A DNA stretch of 64,000 nucleotides from Thioalbus denitrificans (GTDB taxonomy: Bacteria > Pseudomonadota > Gammaproteobacteria > DSM-26407), in assembly GCF_003337735.1 (NCBI RefSeq), contig NZ_QPJY01000003.1, positions 1-64,000 on the forward strand, given 5' to 3'. A model generated the notes under the pieces. It was given only the letters and a program-made list of their open reading frames with translations. It ran no database searches and was not told the DNA's origin. How positions within the stretch are numbered: position 1 is the first letter of the stretch; the number at the start of each line of letters is the position of its first letter. Shown here in pieces: positions 15,140 to 24,657 of this stretch. The position numbers and the translations under genes are program-made.

Positions 15140-16423
15140 ATGGCGGATGTGATCGCAACCAACGAGACCATCCTGGTCGTCGGTGGCGGCATCAGCGGCA
15201 TGAGCGCGGCGATTGAAGCTGCCGAGTGCGGCAAGCATGTCGTTCTGCTCGAAAAGGGACCCGCCCTCGGTGGCCGGGTCAGCCAGCTTTACAAGTACTT
15301 CCCGAAGCTGTGCTTCCCCACCTGCGGCCTGGAGATCAACCTCCGTCGCCTGAAAGGCAACCGCAACCTGCACATCATCACCATGGCGGAGGTGACCGGC
15401 GTCAGCGGCGAGCCGGGCGACTTCAGCGTGGAGGTGAAGATCGCCCCCCGTTACGTGAACGAGAACTGCACCGCCTGCGGCGAGTGCACGAACGCCGTGG
15501 AAGCGGAGTTCGACGACGAGTTCAACTACGGGATGAAGAAGCGCAAGGGCGCCTACCTGCCCCACAACATGGCCTACCCGCAGCGCTACCTGCTCGACCC
15601 GCGCATCATCGGCACCGATGACGCCGACAAGGCCAAGGCCGCGTGCAAGTACGACGCCGTCGACCTCGACATGCAGGAACAGACCCTGCAGCTGAAGGCC
15701 GGCGCCATCGTCTGGGCCACCGGCTGGACGCCCTACGACGCGGCCAGGATCCAGCCCTACGGCTACGATCGCTACGCCAACGTCATCACCAGCGTCGAGT
15801 TCGAGCGCATGCTCGACCCCTTCGGCCCCACCGGCGGCAAGGTCCAGCGGCCCTCCGACGGCCAGGCGCCGAAGAACGTGGCCTTCATCCAGTGCGCCGG
15901 CTCGCGCGACCGCAACCACCTCAAGCACTGCTCGCGCATCTGCTGCATGGCCACCCTGAAGCAGACCACCTACGTGCGCGAACAGTTCGGCGACGACGCC
16001 AAGTCGAGTGTCTACTACATCGACATCCGCGCCATCGACCGCATCGACGATTTCTACCGCAAGGTCCAGGCCGACCCGAACGTCACCTTCGTCAAGTCCA
16101 AGGTCGCCAACATCACCGTCAACCGGGAGAACGACAACCCGATCCTGCACGGCGTGGACACCGAGGGCTACCACCGCTACTCCAACGAGCACGACCTGGT
16201 GGTGCTGGCCGTCGGCATGCAGCCGAACGTGCCCGGCGATCACCTGCCGGAGGGCGTGGTCATCAACGAGGAAGGTTTCATCGACCACTCCAGCAACAGC
16301 GGCATCTTCGCCGCCGGCTGCTCCGCCGACGCCCTGGACGTGAACCGCTCGGTTCAGAACGCCACGGCCGCGGCGCTGCGCGCCATCCAGGTGGTCAACC
16401 GGGTTTCGGGTACGGAGGGTTAA
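15140..16423 (+). CDS. qmoA: QmoA, HdrA-like FAD/Fe-S subunit of the Qmo complex
   Basis: A 427-residue flavoprotein of the HdrA family. The Rossmann FAD motif VVGGGISGMSAA (residues 11-22) is followed by GGRVSQLYKYFP, a cysteine cluster CTACGEC (about residue 110), and FIQCAGSRD with HCSRICCM. Qmo transfers electrons between APS reductase and the quinone or thiol pool. The start at 15140 follows GGAGG by 5 bp; an upstream ATG at 15095 would add 15 residues. It is first of qmoA-qmoB-hdrC-hdrB and ends 3 bp before qmoB. Confidence 0.93.
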   Translation: MADVIATNETILVVGGGISGMSAAIEAAECGKHVVLLEKGPALGGRVSQLYKYFPKLCFPTCGLEINLRRLKGNRNLHIITMAEVTGVSGEPGDFSVEVKIAPRYVNENCTACGECTNAVEAEFDDEFNYGMKKRKGAYLPHNMAYPQRYLLDPRIIGTDDADKAKAACKYDAVDLDMQEQTLQLKAGAIVWATGWTPYDAARIQPYGYDRYANVITSVEFERMLDPFGPTGGKVQRPSDGQAPKNVAFIQCAGSRDRNHLKHCSRICCMATLKQTTYVREQFGDDAKSSVYYIDIRAIDRIDDFYRKVQADPNVTFVKSKVANITVNRENDNPILHGVDTEGYHRYSNEHDLVVLAVGMQPNVPGDHLPEGVVINEEGFIDHSSNSGIFAAGCSADALDVNRSVQNATAAALRAIQVVNRVSGTEG

Positions 16424-16426
16424 ACA

Positions 16427-18685
16427 GTGTCTGAGAAGAAGATGGGAGCCTATCTCTGCAAGGGCTGCGGCCTCGGCGAGCGGCTCGACGCCGATGCGCT
16501 CGAGCAGGTGGCCGTGCGCGAAGGGAAGATGACCTTCTGCAAGCAGCACGACTACCTCTGCAGCGCCGAGGGCGTGGCCATGATCAAGGCCGACATCGAG
16601 GCCGGCGACGTGACCCACATGGCGATCCTGGCCTGCTCGCGCCGCGCCAAGGCCGACGCCTTCAACTTCGATGGCGTGGCCATGTCCCGCGGCAACCTGC
16701 GCGAGGGCGTCATCTGGTCCCAGCCCGACACCGACGAGGCGCGCGAGCTGACCGGCGAGATGGCCATGGACTATGTCCGCATGGCCTGCGCCGAGGTCAA
16801 GTACATGACCGTGCCCGGGGGCAAGGTCAAGGAGGAGTTCGCCCGCGAGGTCATGGTGGTGGGCGGCGGCATCTCCGGCATGACCACGGCCATCGAGGCG
16901 TCGAATGCCGGCTACCCGGTGACCATCGTGGAGCAGTCCGACGCTCTCGGCGGCGCCATGAAGACCATCTGGAAGCGCGTGCCCGCCGATGCGCCCTTCG
17001 CCGAGCCCGCCGACACCGGCGTGGAGGCGATGAAGGCCGCCATCGAGGCCGACCCGAAGATCACGGTAAGGCTCAACACCAAGGTCGCCAGCACCGACGG
17101 CGCCCCGGGCCGCTTCAGCGTGGAGCTCGCCACCGAGAGCGGCTCCACCGAGAGCCGCACCTTCGGCGCCGTGGTGGTGGCCACCGGCTTCGAGCCCTAC
17201 GACGCCAGCCAGCTGCCCGAGTTCGCCTGGGGCAAGACCCCGGACGTGGTGGACCAGATGGGCCTGGAGAAGCTGGCCCGCGAGGCCAACGGCGGCGCCA
17301 TCAAGCGCCCCTCCGACGGCAAGGAGGTCAAGAGCGTCGTCTTCATCCAGTGCGCCGGCCAGCGCAGCGAGAAGGAGGGCCACCTGCCCTACTGCTCCGG
17401 CCACTGCTGCCTGACCTCCATCAAGCAGGCGATGTACTTCAAGGACACCAACGCCGACGTGGAGACGGTGGTGATGTTCTCCGACCTGCGCACCCCCGGT
17501 GCCGGCGGCGAGGACTTCTACCGCTCAGGCCAGGACAAGGGCGTGACCTTCCGCAAGGGCCAGGCCAGCGAGGTGGTGACCGGCGGCGACGGCCTGGAGG
17601 TGAAGTTCAAGGACCTGATCCTGGACGAGGACACCGCCCTGCAGGCCGACCTGGTGGTGCTGGCCACCGGCATGGTGCCGGTCAGCGGCCCCGATCCCTA
17701 CGTCCAGCTGGACCTGGAGCAGGCCAAGGCCGACGGCAAGGAAGAGCGCGTCATCCAGCTGCAGAAGGAGCTCGACAAGGCCCCGCCCTCGGTGCTCAAC
17801 CTGCAGTACCGCCAGGGCACCGACGTGCCGCACCTGCGCTACGGTTTCACCGACTCGCACTTCATCTGCTTCCCCTACGAGAGCCGCCGCACGGGCATCT
17901 ACACCACCGGCCCGGTGCGCCGCCCCATGGACGCCATCCAGGCGGTGGAGGACGCCACCGGCGCGGCGCTCAAGGCCATCCAGGCCATCGAGAACGCCGG
18001 CCAGGGCCGTGCCGCCCACCCCCGCTCGGGCGACCTCTCCTACCCCTCCTTCCGCAAGGAGGGCTGCACCCAGTGCAAGCGCTGCACGGTGGAGTGCCCG
18101 TTCGGCGCCATCGACGAGGACGAGCAGCGCTACCCGGTGTTCAACGAGGAGCGCTGCCGCCGCTGCGGCACCTGCATGGGTGCCTGCCCGGTGCGCGTCA
18201 TCTCCTTCGAGAACTACTCGGTGGAGACCGTGGGCCAGCAGCTCAAGGCCGTGGACGTGCCCGACGAGTTCGAGGAGAAGCCGCGCATCCTGGTGCTGGC
18301 GTGCGAGAACGACGCCTACCCGGCGCTGGACATGGCGGGCATGAACCGGCTCACCTACAGCCCGTTCGTGCGCATCATCCCGGTGCGCTGCCTCGGCTCG
18401 GTGAACACCATCTGGGTCTCCGACGCGCTGAACAGCGGTTACGACGCGGTGATGCTGCTCGGCTGCCAGAAGGGCGACGACTACCAGTGCCACTTCGTGA
18501 AGGGCTCCGAGATGGCCCACTACCGCATGAGCAAGATCGACGACACGCTCACCCAGCTCAACCTGGAGACCGAGCGCGTCCAGACCTATGAGGTGGCGAT
18601 CACGGACATCCACCGGATTCCGAAGCTGATCGACGAGATGGCCGCCACGGTCGAGAAGATTGGCCTCAGCCCCTTCAAGTTCTAA
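16427..18685 (+). CDS. qmoB: QmoB, HdrA-MvhD fusion subunit
   Basis: A 752-residue protein. An N-terminal Cys-rich segment (CKGCGLGE ... CKQH ... CSAEG) precedes the FAD domain (VVGGGISGMTTA, about residue 142), a pair of [4Fe-4S] ferredoxin motifs (CTQCKRCTVECP at about 547 and CRRCGTCMGACP at about 576), and a C-terminal MvhD-like domain (about 620-752, with VLACENDAYP, VRCLGSVN and LLGCQKGDD). This architecture is diagnostic of QmoB. It starts with GTG at 16427, preceded by GGAGGG. It partners QmoA and passes electrons to HdrC/HdrB. Confidence 0.94.
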   Translation: MSEKKMGAYLCKGCGLGERLDADALEQVAVREGKMTFCKQHDYLCSAEGVAMIKADIEAGDVTHMAILACSRRAKADAFNFDGVAMSRGNLREGVIWSQPDTDEARELTGEMAMDYVRMACAEVKYMTVPGGKVKEEFAREVMVVGGGISGMTTAIEASNAGYPVTIVEQSDALGGAMKTIWKRVPADAPFAEPADTGVEAMKAAIEADPKITVRLNTKVASTDGAPGRFSVELATESGSTESRTFGAVVVATGFEPYDASQLPEFAWGKTPDVVDQMGLEKLAREANGGAIKRPSDGKEVKSVVFIQCAGQRSEKEGHLPYCSGHCCLTSIKQAMYFKDTNADVETVVMFSDLRTPGAGGEDFYRSGQDKGVTFRKGQASEVVTGGDGLEVKFKDLILDEDTALQADLVVLATGMVPVSGPDPYVQLDLEQAKADGKEERVIQLQKELDKAPPSVLNLQYRQGTDVPHLRYGFTDSHFICFPYESRRTGIYTTGPVRRPMDAIQAVEDATGAALKAIQAIENAGQGRAAHPRSGDLSYPSFRKEGCTQCKRCTVECPFGAIDEDEQRYPVFNEERCRRCGTCMGACPVRVISFENYSVETVGQQLKAVDVPDEFEEKPRILVLACENDAYPALDMAGMNRLTYSPFVRIIPVRCLGSVNTIWVSDALNSGYDAVMLLGCQKGDDYQCHFVKGSEMAHYRMSKIDDTLTQLNLETERVQTYEVAITDIHRIPKLIDEMAATVEKIGLSPFKF

Positions 18686-18697
18686 CGGAGTGCGACC

Positions 18698-19318
18698 ATG
18701 AGCGATCTGAACACCGCGATGATCGAGAAGTATCGCAACAGCTTCCTCAAGGAGGTTGAGGCGAACGTCGAGGAGGGCGACTGGGTCAAGATGTGCATGC
18801 AGTGCGGCGTCTGCTCGGGCTCCTGCCCGCTCGGCCCGCACTGGGAGCATCCCCCGCAGGAGATCTTCATGATGATCCGGGCGGGCAAGCGCGACGAGGT
18901 GCTCCAGTCCGACGCCATGTGGATGTGCACCTCGTGCTACAACTGCATCGTGCGCTGCCCGCGCGAGCTGCCCATCACCCACATCATGCACGGCCTGGCC
19001 CACTACGCGAAGCGCCTGGGCCTGGCGCCGAAGAACCAGCCCACGGCCAAGTTCGCCCAGCTGTTCTGGGACAACCTGGTGAAGTCCGGACGGGTCAACG
19101 AGCTCAAGCTCGGCCTGTCGCTGTACTTCATGAACGGCTTCGGCGAGGGCATCAAGACGTCGCTGAAGATGAAGAACATCGGGCTCGGGATGGTCAAGAC
19201 CAAGCGCATGAACCCGATGGAGATCCTCGGCGGACACGGCGTCAAGGACAAGTCGGGCCTGCAGAAGATTCTGAACAAGGCCCGCGAGATCGAAGAGGCC
19301 AAGGCCCAAGGCGCCTGA
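18698..19318 (+). CDS. hdrC: HdrC-like [4Fe-4S] protein (soluble counterpart of QmoC N-terminus)
   Basis: A 206-residue protein with two classical cysteine motifs, Cys33/36/39/43 (CMQCGVCSGSC) and Cys77/80/83/87 (CTSCYNCIVRC), for two [4Fe-4S] clusters. In sulfate reducers QmoC fuses this module to a haem b membrane domain; here the membrane part is absent and a separate hdrB follows. That QmoAB-HdrCB arrangement is known from Gram-positive sulfate reducers and several sulfur oxidisers. The gene is 12 bp after qmoB with a good GGAG site. Confidence 0.92.
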   Translation: MSDLNTAMIEKYRNSFLKEVEANVEEGDWVKMCMQCGVCSGSCPLGPHWEHPPQEIFMMIRAGKRDEVLQSDAMWMCTSCYNCIVRCPRELPITHIMHGLAHYAKRLGLAPKNQPTAKFAQLFWDNLVKSGRVNELKLGLSLYFMNGFGEGIKTSLKMKNIGLGMVKTKRMNPMEILGGHGVKDKSGLQKILNKAREIEEAKAQGA

Positions 19319-19332
19319 GGAGAGACTGACCC

Positions 19333-20235
19333 ATGGCTAAAAAAGAGTATTCCTTCTACCCGGGCTGCTCCTCGCAGGAGAAGGCCTCCTCCTCCAACTA
19401 CCTGAAGTCGGTGGAGACCATGTGCGAGGAGCTGGACATCCAGCTCAACACCATCCCCGACTGGAACTGCTGCTCCGCCTCCATCGGCTACGCCGGCGGC
19501 GGCGAGCTGCCGCGCCTGGCCCTGTCGGCGCGCAACATCGCCCTGTCCGAGCAGCACAACGCCGGCCAGGACATCGTCGCCACCTGCGCCGCCTGCTGGC
19601 TCGCCACCAAGGAGACCCAGGAGCGGCTGCACGACGACCAGGACATGATGGCGGACATGAACAAGGTCCTCGCCGAGGCCGGTCTCAAGGTGGAGGCCAA
19701 GTCGCCCATCCGCCACATGGTGGAGGTGCTGATCGAGGACTTCGGCTACGAGGCGCTGGGAAGCCACGTGAAGAAGCCGCTGGACGGGCTCAAGATCGCC
19801 GGCTACGTGGGCTGCCAGACCAACCGCCCCTTCGGCATCGACGGCGAGTCCTTCGAGAACCCGAAGTACCTGGACAAGCTGGTGGAGACCATGGGCGCCG
19901 AGCCCCTGGAGAACTACGACAAGAAGGTCCAGTGCTGCGGCGGCGCGCTGGCGTTCTCCGAGCCGGAGAAGAGCCAGGCGATGATCAAGGACATCATCGA
20001 GGCGGCCTACGACGGCGGCGCGGACCTGGTGGTCACGCCCTGCCCGGTGTGCCAGATGAACGTGGAGGTCTACCAGGACCACATCAACGCCAAGTACGGC
20101 ACCAAGTTCAAGATGCCGGTGGTCTACTACAGCCAGCTGATGGACGTGGCCTACGGCCGCAACGCCAAGGACGCCGGCCTCGACGGCCAGGTGATCCGCG
20201 CCAAGCAGTTGGAGGAGATCGCCAACAAGTCGTAG
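19333..20235 (+). CDS. hdrB: HdrB-like protein with two CCG domains
   Basis: A 300-residue protein of the heterodisulfide reductase B family. Two CCG-type Cys clusters are visible: Cys12, Cys46-47, Cys85 and Cys88 in the N-terminal half, and CCGGALAFS followed by TPCPVCQMN in the C-terminal half. In HdrB these bind noncubane [4Fe-4S] clusters that act on disulfides, so this subunit suggests a thiol/disulfide or menaquinone-independent electron outlet for the Qmo complex. It is last in the operon, with a strong terminator 26 bp downstream. Confidence 0.92.
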   Translation: MAKKEYSFYPGCSSQEKASSSNYLKSVETMCEELDIQLNTIPDWNCCSASIGYAGGGELPRLALSARNIALSEQHNAGQDIVATCAACWLATKETQERLHDDQDMMADMNKVLAEAGLKVEAKSPIRHMVEVLIEDFGYEALGSHVKKPLDGLKIAGYVGCQTNRPFGIDGESFENPKYLDKLVETMGAEPLENYDKKVQCCGGALAFSEPEKSQAMIKDIIEAAYDGGADLVVTPCPVCQMNVEVYQDHINAKYGTKFKMPVVYYSQLMDVAYGRNAKDAGLDGQVIRAKQLEEIANKS

Positions 20236-20260
20236 GCAATCCCCGGCGGCAACGCCGTTG

Positions 20261-20291
20261 AAAAGCCCTCCCCCGCGGAGGGCTTTTTTTT
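20261..20291 (+). terminator. Rho-independent terminator of the qmo-hdr operon
   Basis: AGCCCTCC (20264-20271) and GGAGGGCT (20277-20284) with a five-base loop, followed by eight T. It is preceded by AAA and ends the qmoAB-hdrCB transcript. Confidence 0.92.
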
Positions 20292-20317
20292 GCTTCGTCG
20301 TGCGGGGAAAGGCCCAT

Positions 20318-20576
20318 TCACCACGAAGGCACAAAGGACACGAAGAGAAAGGCTAGTTAACCGCAGATTACGCAGATTTACGCAGATTTTTCCCCGATCG
20401 ATGGATTGCCATCTGAAAATCCCGGATGGGGTGCTGGAAGAGGGACGATCCATCGAACCGTATCGTTATGGATCCTGTTTCATCGATGCGCCAACATGCC
20501 TGAATGGTTCAATCTGCGTAATCTGCGGATAATAGTCCTTTCGCTTTTCTTCGTGTCCTTCGTGCCTTCGTGGTGA
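20318..20576. repeat. 260-bp inverted-repeat element, CACCACGAAGG family (copy 1)
   Basis: Begins TCACCACGAAGGCAC...GACACGAAGAGAAAGG and ends with the inverted form, through ...CTTCGTGTCC then CCTTCGTGGTGA. Inside both ends lies a second inverted pair, CCGCAGATTACGCAG and CTGCGTAATCTGCGG. The 259-bp unit has no ORF. It stops 36 bp before the antiporter ATG, so it may carry or shape that gene's promoter. A like-sized relative follows the antiporter gene. Confidence 0.85.
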
Positions 20577-20612
20577 GAACTTTCTTTACTGTGCCGATGA
20601 AGCCGACAGCCC

Positions 20613-22337
20613 ATGGACGCCCTTAACCACGCCCTGCTGGTGGGCGCCGTCCTGATGTTCGCCGGGATTCTCCTCGGCGGGGTCTCGGCGCGCTTCGGGC
20701 TGCCGGCGCTGCTGGTGTTCCTGGTGGTGGGCATGCTGGGCGGGGAGGACGGCCCCGGGGGCATCGCTTTCGACGACTACGGCATCAGCGTGCTGGTGGG
20801 GAACCTGGCGCTGGCGGTGATCCTGCTGGACGGCGGGCTGCGCACCCGCTACGCCACCTTCCGCGTCGCCCTCGGGCCCTCCCTGTCGCTGGCCACCGTG
20901 GGCGTGCTCATCACCGCCGGCCTGCTGGGTGCGAGCGCGGCCTGGCTGCTGGGGGTGGACTGGCGCCTGGGCCTGCTGCTGGGCGCCGTGGTGGGCTCCA
21001 CCGATGCGGCCGCCGTCTTCTCCCTGCTGCGCGCCGGCGGCGTGCGCCTCAACGACCGTGTCGCCGCGGCCCTGGAGCTGGAGTCGGGCCTCAACGATCC
21101 CATGGCCGTCTTTCTCACCCTGACCCTCGTCGCCGTCCTGAGCGGCCAGATGACGGAACCGGCGACGGCGCTGCCCCTGGCGCTGTTCAAGCAGTTCGGG
21201 CTGGGGCTGGCGGCGGGAGTCGGGTTCGGACACGCCATCGGCTGGGTGCAGGACCACGCCCGGGTGGGCGAGGGGCTCCAGGCCCTGCTGCTCGCCTCCG
21301 CCGGGGTGCTGGTGTTCGCCCTGACCAACGCGCTGGGCGGCAGCGGCTTCCTGGCCGTCTACCTGGTGGGGCTGACCGCCGGCAACCGCGAGCGGCCCGT
21401 GGGCGAGGGCGCCCTGCGCGCCATGGACGGGCTCGCCTGGCTGGCCCAGTCGGGGATGTTCCTGCTGCTGGGGCTGCTGGTCGCCCCCCGGGAGGGGCTG
21501 GCGGTGGCCGGGCCGGCGCTGCTGCTGGCCGGCATCCTGATGCTCGTCGCCCGCCCGCTGGCGGTCTGGCTCACCCTGCTGCCGTTCCGGTTCGCCGCCC
21601 GCGAGGTGGCCTTCATCGCCTGGGTGGGGCTGCGCGGGGCGGTGCCCATCGTGCTGGCCCTGTTCCCGCTGCTGGCCGGGGTGGAGGGGGCGGAGCTCAT
21701 CTTCAACATCACCTTCTACGTGGTGCTGCTGTCGCTGCTGCTGCAGGGCACCAGCCTGGCCTGGGTGGCGCGGCGCCTGAAGGTGTGCGTGCCGCCCCGC
21801 CCCGAGCCCTTCTCCAGCGTCCCGCTGGACACCGGCGCCGGCGAGGCCTTCGCCCTGGTCCAGTACCGGGTGCTGCCGGAAAGCCGCGCCGCGGGCCACG
21901 TGCCCGCCACCCTGCGCCTGCCCGAGCGCTGCGAGGCGGTGGCGGTGTTCCGCGGCGGGCTGCGCTTCACCGACCTGGCCGCCCTGCGCCTGGAGGTGGG
22001 GGACATCGTCTCCCTGCTCGCCCCCGCGGCGTTCAGCGAGCGGCTCGCCGAGTGGTTCCGCAGCGACACCGGCCCCTTCGCGGCCCGCGAGGTGTACGGC
22101 GACTTCACCCTCGACGCGGGCGCCCGCGTGGCCGACGTGGTGAGCTTCTACAACGCCGGCGAGGTGCCCCCGCCGCTGGCCGCCGCCACCCTGGCCGAGG
22201 CGCTGGAGCGGCTGCTCCACCACCGGGCGGTGGAGGGCGACGAGGTGGTCATCGGCAACCTGCACCTGACGGTGCGGGAGATGGTCAACGGCGAGATCCG
22301 CAAGGTGGGCCTCAAGCTCCTCCGCCCCGCGGAGTGA
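20613..22337 (+). CDS. cvrA: CPA1-type K+(Na+)/proton antiporter, CvrA/NhaP2-like
   Basis: A 574-residue inner-membrane antiporter. About 12-13 membrane helices span residues 1-390, with ILLDGGLRT, GSTDAAAVFSLL and ESGLNDPMAVFL, the conserved ion-binding Asp region of CPA1 antiporters. A cytosolic RCK_C/TrkA-C type domain (about 400-490) and a CorC_HlyC-like C-terminal segment follow, as in E. coli CvrA. It would exchange K+ or Na+ for protons in cell-volume or pH control. It is a single gene, framed on both sides by 260-bp repeat elements. Confidence 0.92.
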   Translation: MDALNHALLVGAVLMFAGILLGGVSARFGLPALLVFLVVGMLGGEDGPGGIAFDDYGISVLVGNLALAVILLDGGLRTRYATFRVALGPSLSLATVGVLITAGLLGASAAWLLGVDWRLGLLLGAVVGSTDAAAVFSLLRAGGVRLNDRVAAALELESGLNDPMAVFLTLTLVAVLSGQMTEPATALPLALFKQFGLGLAAGVGFGHAIGWVQDHARVGEGLQALLLASAGVLVFALTNALGGSGFLAVYLVGLTAGNRERPVGEGALRAMDGLAWLAQSGMFLLLGLLVAPREGLAVAGPALLLAGILMLVARPLAVWLTLLPFRFAAREVAFIAWVGLRGAVPIVLALFPLLAGVEGAELIFNITFYVVLLSLLLQGTSLAWVARRLKVCVPPRPEPFSSVPLDTGAGEAFALVQYRVLPESRAAGHVPATLRLPERCEAVAVFRGGLRFTDLAALRLEVGDIVSLLAPAAFSERLAEWFRSDTGPFAAREVYGDFTLDAGARVADVVSFYNAGEVPPPLAAATLAEALERLLHHRAVEGDEVVIGNLHLTVREMVNGEIRKVGLKLLRPAE

Positions 22338-22367
22338 CTCATGACTCACCAGAAAGACGAAAAGAGC

Positions 22368-22629
22368 TCACCACGAAGGCACGAAGGACACGAAGAGAAA
22401 GGCTGTCCAACCGCTGATTTGCGTTGATTGTCCCCGTTTATCCGGTTGGTTGCCAAACGACTCTACGAGGTTTCCTGTCGAAACACGCGCGCCCCAACCC
22501 ATCACCTTCGGGAGGGGCTTTCAGCGCCAAGCCAACCTGTGTTGTACACCCGAATCAGCGTCAATCAACGTGAATCTGCGGTTGATTCGCCTTTCGCTTT
22601 TCTTCGTGTTCTTCGTGCCTTCGTGGTGA
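22368..22629. repeat. 260-bp inverted-repeat element, CACCACGAAGG family (copy 2)
   Basis: 262 bp with the same termini as copy 1 for about 35-40 bp at each end, then a related but diverged inner inverted pair (AACCGCTGATTTGCGTTGATT and AATCAACGTGAATCTGCGGTT) and a different core. It starts 31 bp after the antiporter stop and fills the gap to oprC. Confidence 0.85.
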
Positions 22630-22665
22630 GATCAATCTGGCGCGTCCCTGCGCCGGGTTAGGTGC

Positions 22666-24657
22666 CTACTCGAACTTCAGGTTGGCCTTGACCCAGAGGG
22701 TGCGGCCGGGCTCGTTGACCCGCTCGGTGGGCGGGTTGAGGCCGGCAAAGGTGTTGCGGCTGATGTGCTCCACGTAGGTGGCGTCGAACAGGTTGTCGAC
22801 GCCGGCGGTGAACAGGGCGTTCCGGTTGAGGCGGTAGCCGGCGTTGAGGGACCAGACGGTGAAGCCGCCGGTCTCGCCCATGTCGACACTGGCGATGCTG
22901 CCGCTGCCGGCGTCCACCCGGTCCTGCTCCGCCACGGCCCGCACGGAGACCCCGCCCGACCAGGTGCCGTTGTCGTAGGCCAGGCCGAGGCGGCCCTCCA
23001 GCGGCGGCATCAGCGCCAGGGCGTAGTCGTAGGTCTCGTTCTCGCCGTAGACGTAGGCCAGGGCGCCGTTGAGGCGCCAGTTCCTCACCAGCTCGTAGGA
23101 GAAGTCCGCCTCCAGGCCCCAGGTGCGCGCGTCGATGTTCTCCGCCGCGCCGTTGGCCAGGATTTTCGGATCGCTGTAGTTGATGAGGATGTAGTCGTCG
23201 TGGCGCGCGGCGAAGGCGGAGACGGTCGCCCGCAGGCGCTCGCTGCGGTAGGTGGCGCCGAGATCGAGCTGCAGGGTCTTCTCCGTGTCGAGATCGAAGA
23301 CCTGCCGCCGCTCCCAGTAGTCGGGGGCCCGCTCCGCCAACCCCAGGCCGGCGCTGAAGGTCCACGGCAGGGTATCGAGGTCGTGCTCCCAGCGGGCGAA
23401 TCCGGACACCAGGGTATCCTCGTCCTCGGTCCCGGGGGCGGCGCCGCCGTAGCCGCCGGCCATGAGGGCCTCGGCCTCGGCCCAGTTGGTGCGCAGTCCC
23501 GCCACCAGGCGGTCCCGGTCTCCCAGGGCGTGGTTCAGCTCCCCGAACAGGCCCGTCTCCTTGAAGCGGGCGTCCTTGGCCCGCGGCAGGCTGGTGTAGG
23601 TGGAGACGGCCATCCCCATGGCCTTGCGCAGGGTGTGCTCGTTCTCCTGGTAGTCCACGCCCACCGTGGCGAAGGTGGCCTCGCCGAGATTGAGCTGGGC
23701 GGCGAGCCGGGCGCCCACCGTGTCGCGGTCGGGGTTGCTGACCATGGGCATGGCCATGGTGTCGCGCAGGGTGTAGTTGTCCATCACGTGGTCCACGTAG
23801 TTGTGATAGACATTCAGGTCGAGCCGCTCCAGGAGACCGGCGGCGAAGGACTTCTCCACCTTCAGGCCATAGCCGGTGCGGTCGAACTTCACCCCGTCCA
23901 TGGGACGGTCGGCGTAGGCGGCCTCGGCGTCGCTGCGGTCCAGCGACAGCTCCACCAGGGTGGTGTCGTCTGGCGTCCAGCCCGCCACCAGGCTGCCGCT
24001 CCAGCGGGTGTAGAAGGAGTGGAGCTCGTTGCCGTCGCCGTCCTCGTAGTTGTCGGAGTCGGAGCGGGTGGCGCTGCCCCGCAGGTAGCCCTGGGTGCTG
24101 CCGCCGGTGAGCTCGAGCACCTGGTCGTTGCGCCCGAAGCTGCCGAGCATGAGGCTGCCGTTGGCCCGCACCCCGGGGGCGTCGAAGCGCGGCGTGTCGC
24201 GCTCGAAGCGCACCGTCGCCCCGCTGGTGGGCGTGCCGTAGAGGACCGTCTGCGGCCCCTTGAGCACCGTGATGCGGTCGTAGGACTCCGGGTAGACGTA
24301 GGCGGTGGGCGGGTCCATGCGCATGCCGCAGCCGCCGAGGATATTGGCGTCGTCGAGCAGGATGTTGATGCGCGAACCGCTCATGCCGCGGAACACCGGG
24401 TCGCCCGAGGTGCCGCCCTTGCGCACCACGGAGAAGCCGGGAATGTTCTTCAGGTAGGCGGCGCCGTCGGCCGCCGGCACCGGCTGCACCGGCGCCTTGG
24501 GATCGGTGACCACGGTGAGGGGATCCTCCATCTGCGGGGCGGTGACCACCACCTCGCCCAGGTAGACCGCCTCGGAGACCAGCTCGGTATTCTCCTGCGC
24601 CAGGACATTGGCGGCAGGCAGGGCCGCGAGAATCGCGGCTGAAAGCGCGGTGCGCAT
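22666..24657 (-). CDS. oprC: TonB-dependent copper receptor, OprC family
   Basis: A 663-residue outer-membrane receptor. The signal peptide (residues 1-20, ending NVLA) is followed by a plug domain (about 50-165) and a 22-strand barrel ending in a C-terminal aromatic residue (NLKFE, one residue before the end). The copper ligands described for Pseudomonas OprC appear conserved: CxxxM at Cys110-Met114 (CGMRM) and HxM at His290-Met292. The start at 24657 follows AAGGGGGAA; the longer frame is untranslated leader. Its promoter gap (24658-24807) has two direct repeats, GACAGTTGTGC and GACTGTTGTGC, a possible operator. Likely role: copper import or sensing. Confidence 0.88.
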   Translation of the reverse strand: MRTALSAAILAALPAANVLAQENTELVSEAVYLGEVVVTAPQMEDPLTVVTDPKAPVQPVPAADGAAYLKNIPGFSVVRKGGTSGDPVFRGMSGSRINILLDDANILGGCGMRMDPPTAYVYPESYDRITVLKGPQTVLYGTPTSGATVRFERDTPRFDAPGVRANGSLMLGSFGRNDQVLELTGGSTQGYLRGSATRSDSDNYEDGDGNELHSFYTRWSGSLVAGWTPDDTTLVELSLDRSDAEAAYADRPMDGVKFDRTGYGLKVEKSFAAGLLERLDLNVYHNYVDHVMDNYTLRDTMAMPMVSNPDRDTVGARLAAQLNLGEATFATVGVDYQENEHTLRKAMGMAVSTYTSLPRAKDARFKETGLFGELNHALGDRDRLVAGLRTNWAEAEALMAGGYGGAAPGTEDEDTLVSGFARWEHDLDTLPWTFSAGLGLAERAPDYWERRQVFDLDTEKTLQLDLGATYRSERLRATVSAFAARHDDYILINYSDPKILANGAAENIDARTWGLEADFSYELVRNWRLNGALAYVYGENETYDYALALMPPLEGRLGLAYDNGTWSGGVSVRAVAEQDRVDAGSGSIASVDMGETGGFTVWSLNAGYRLNRNALFTAGVDNLFDATYVEHISRNTFAGLNPPTERVNEPGRTLWVKANLKFE

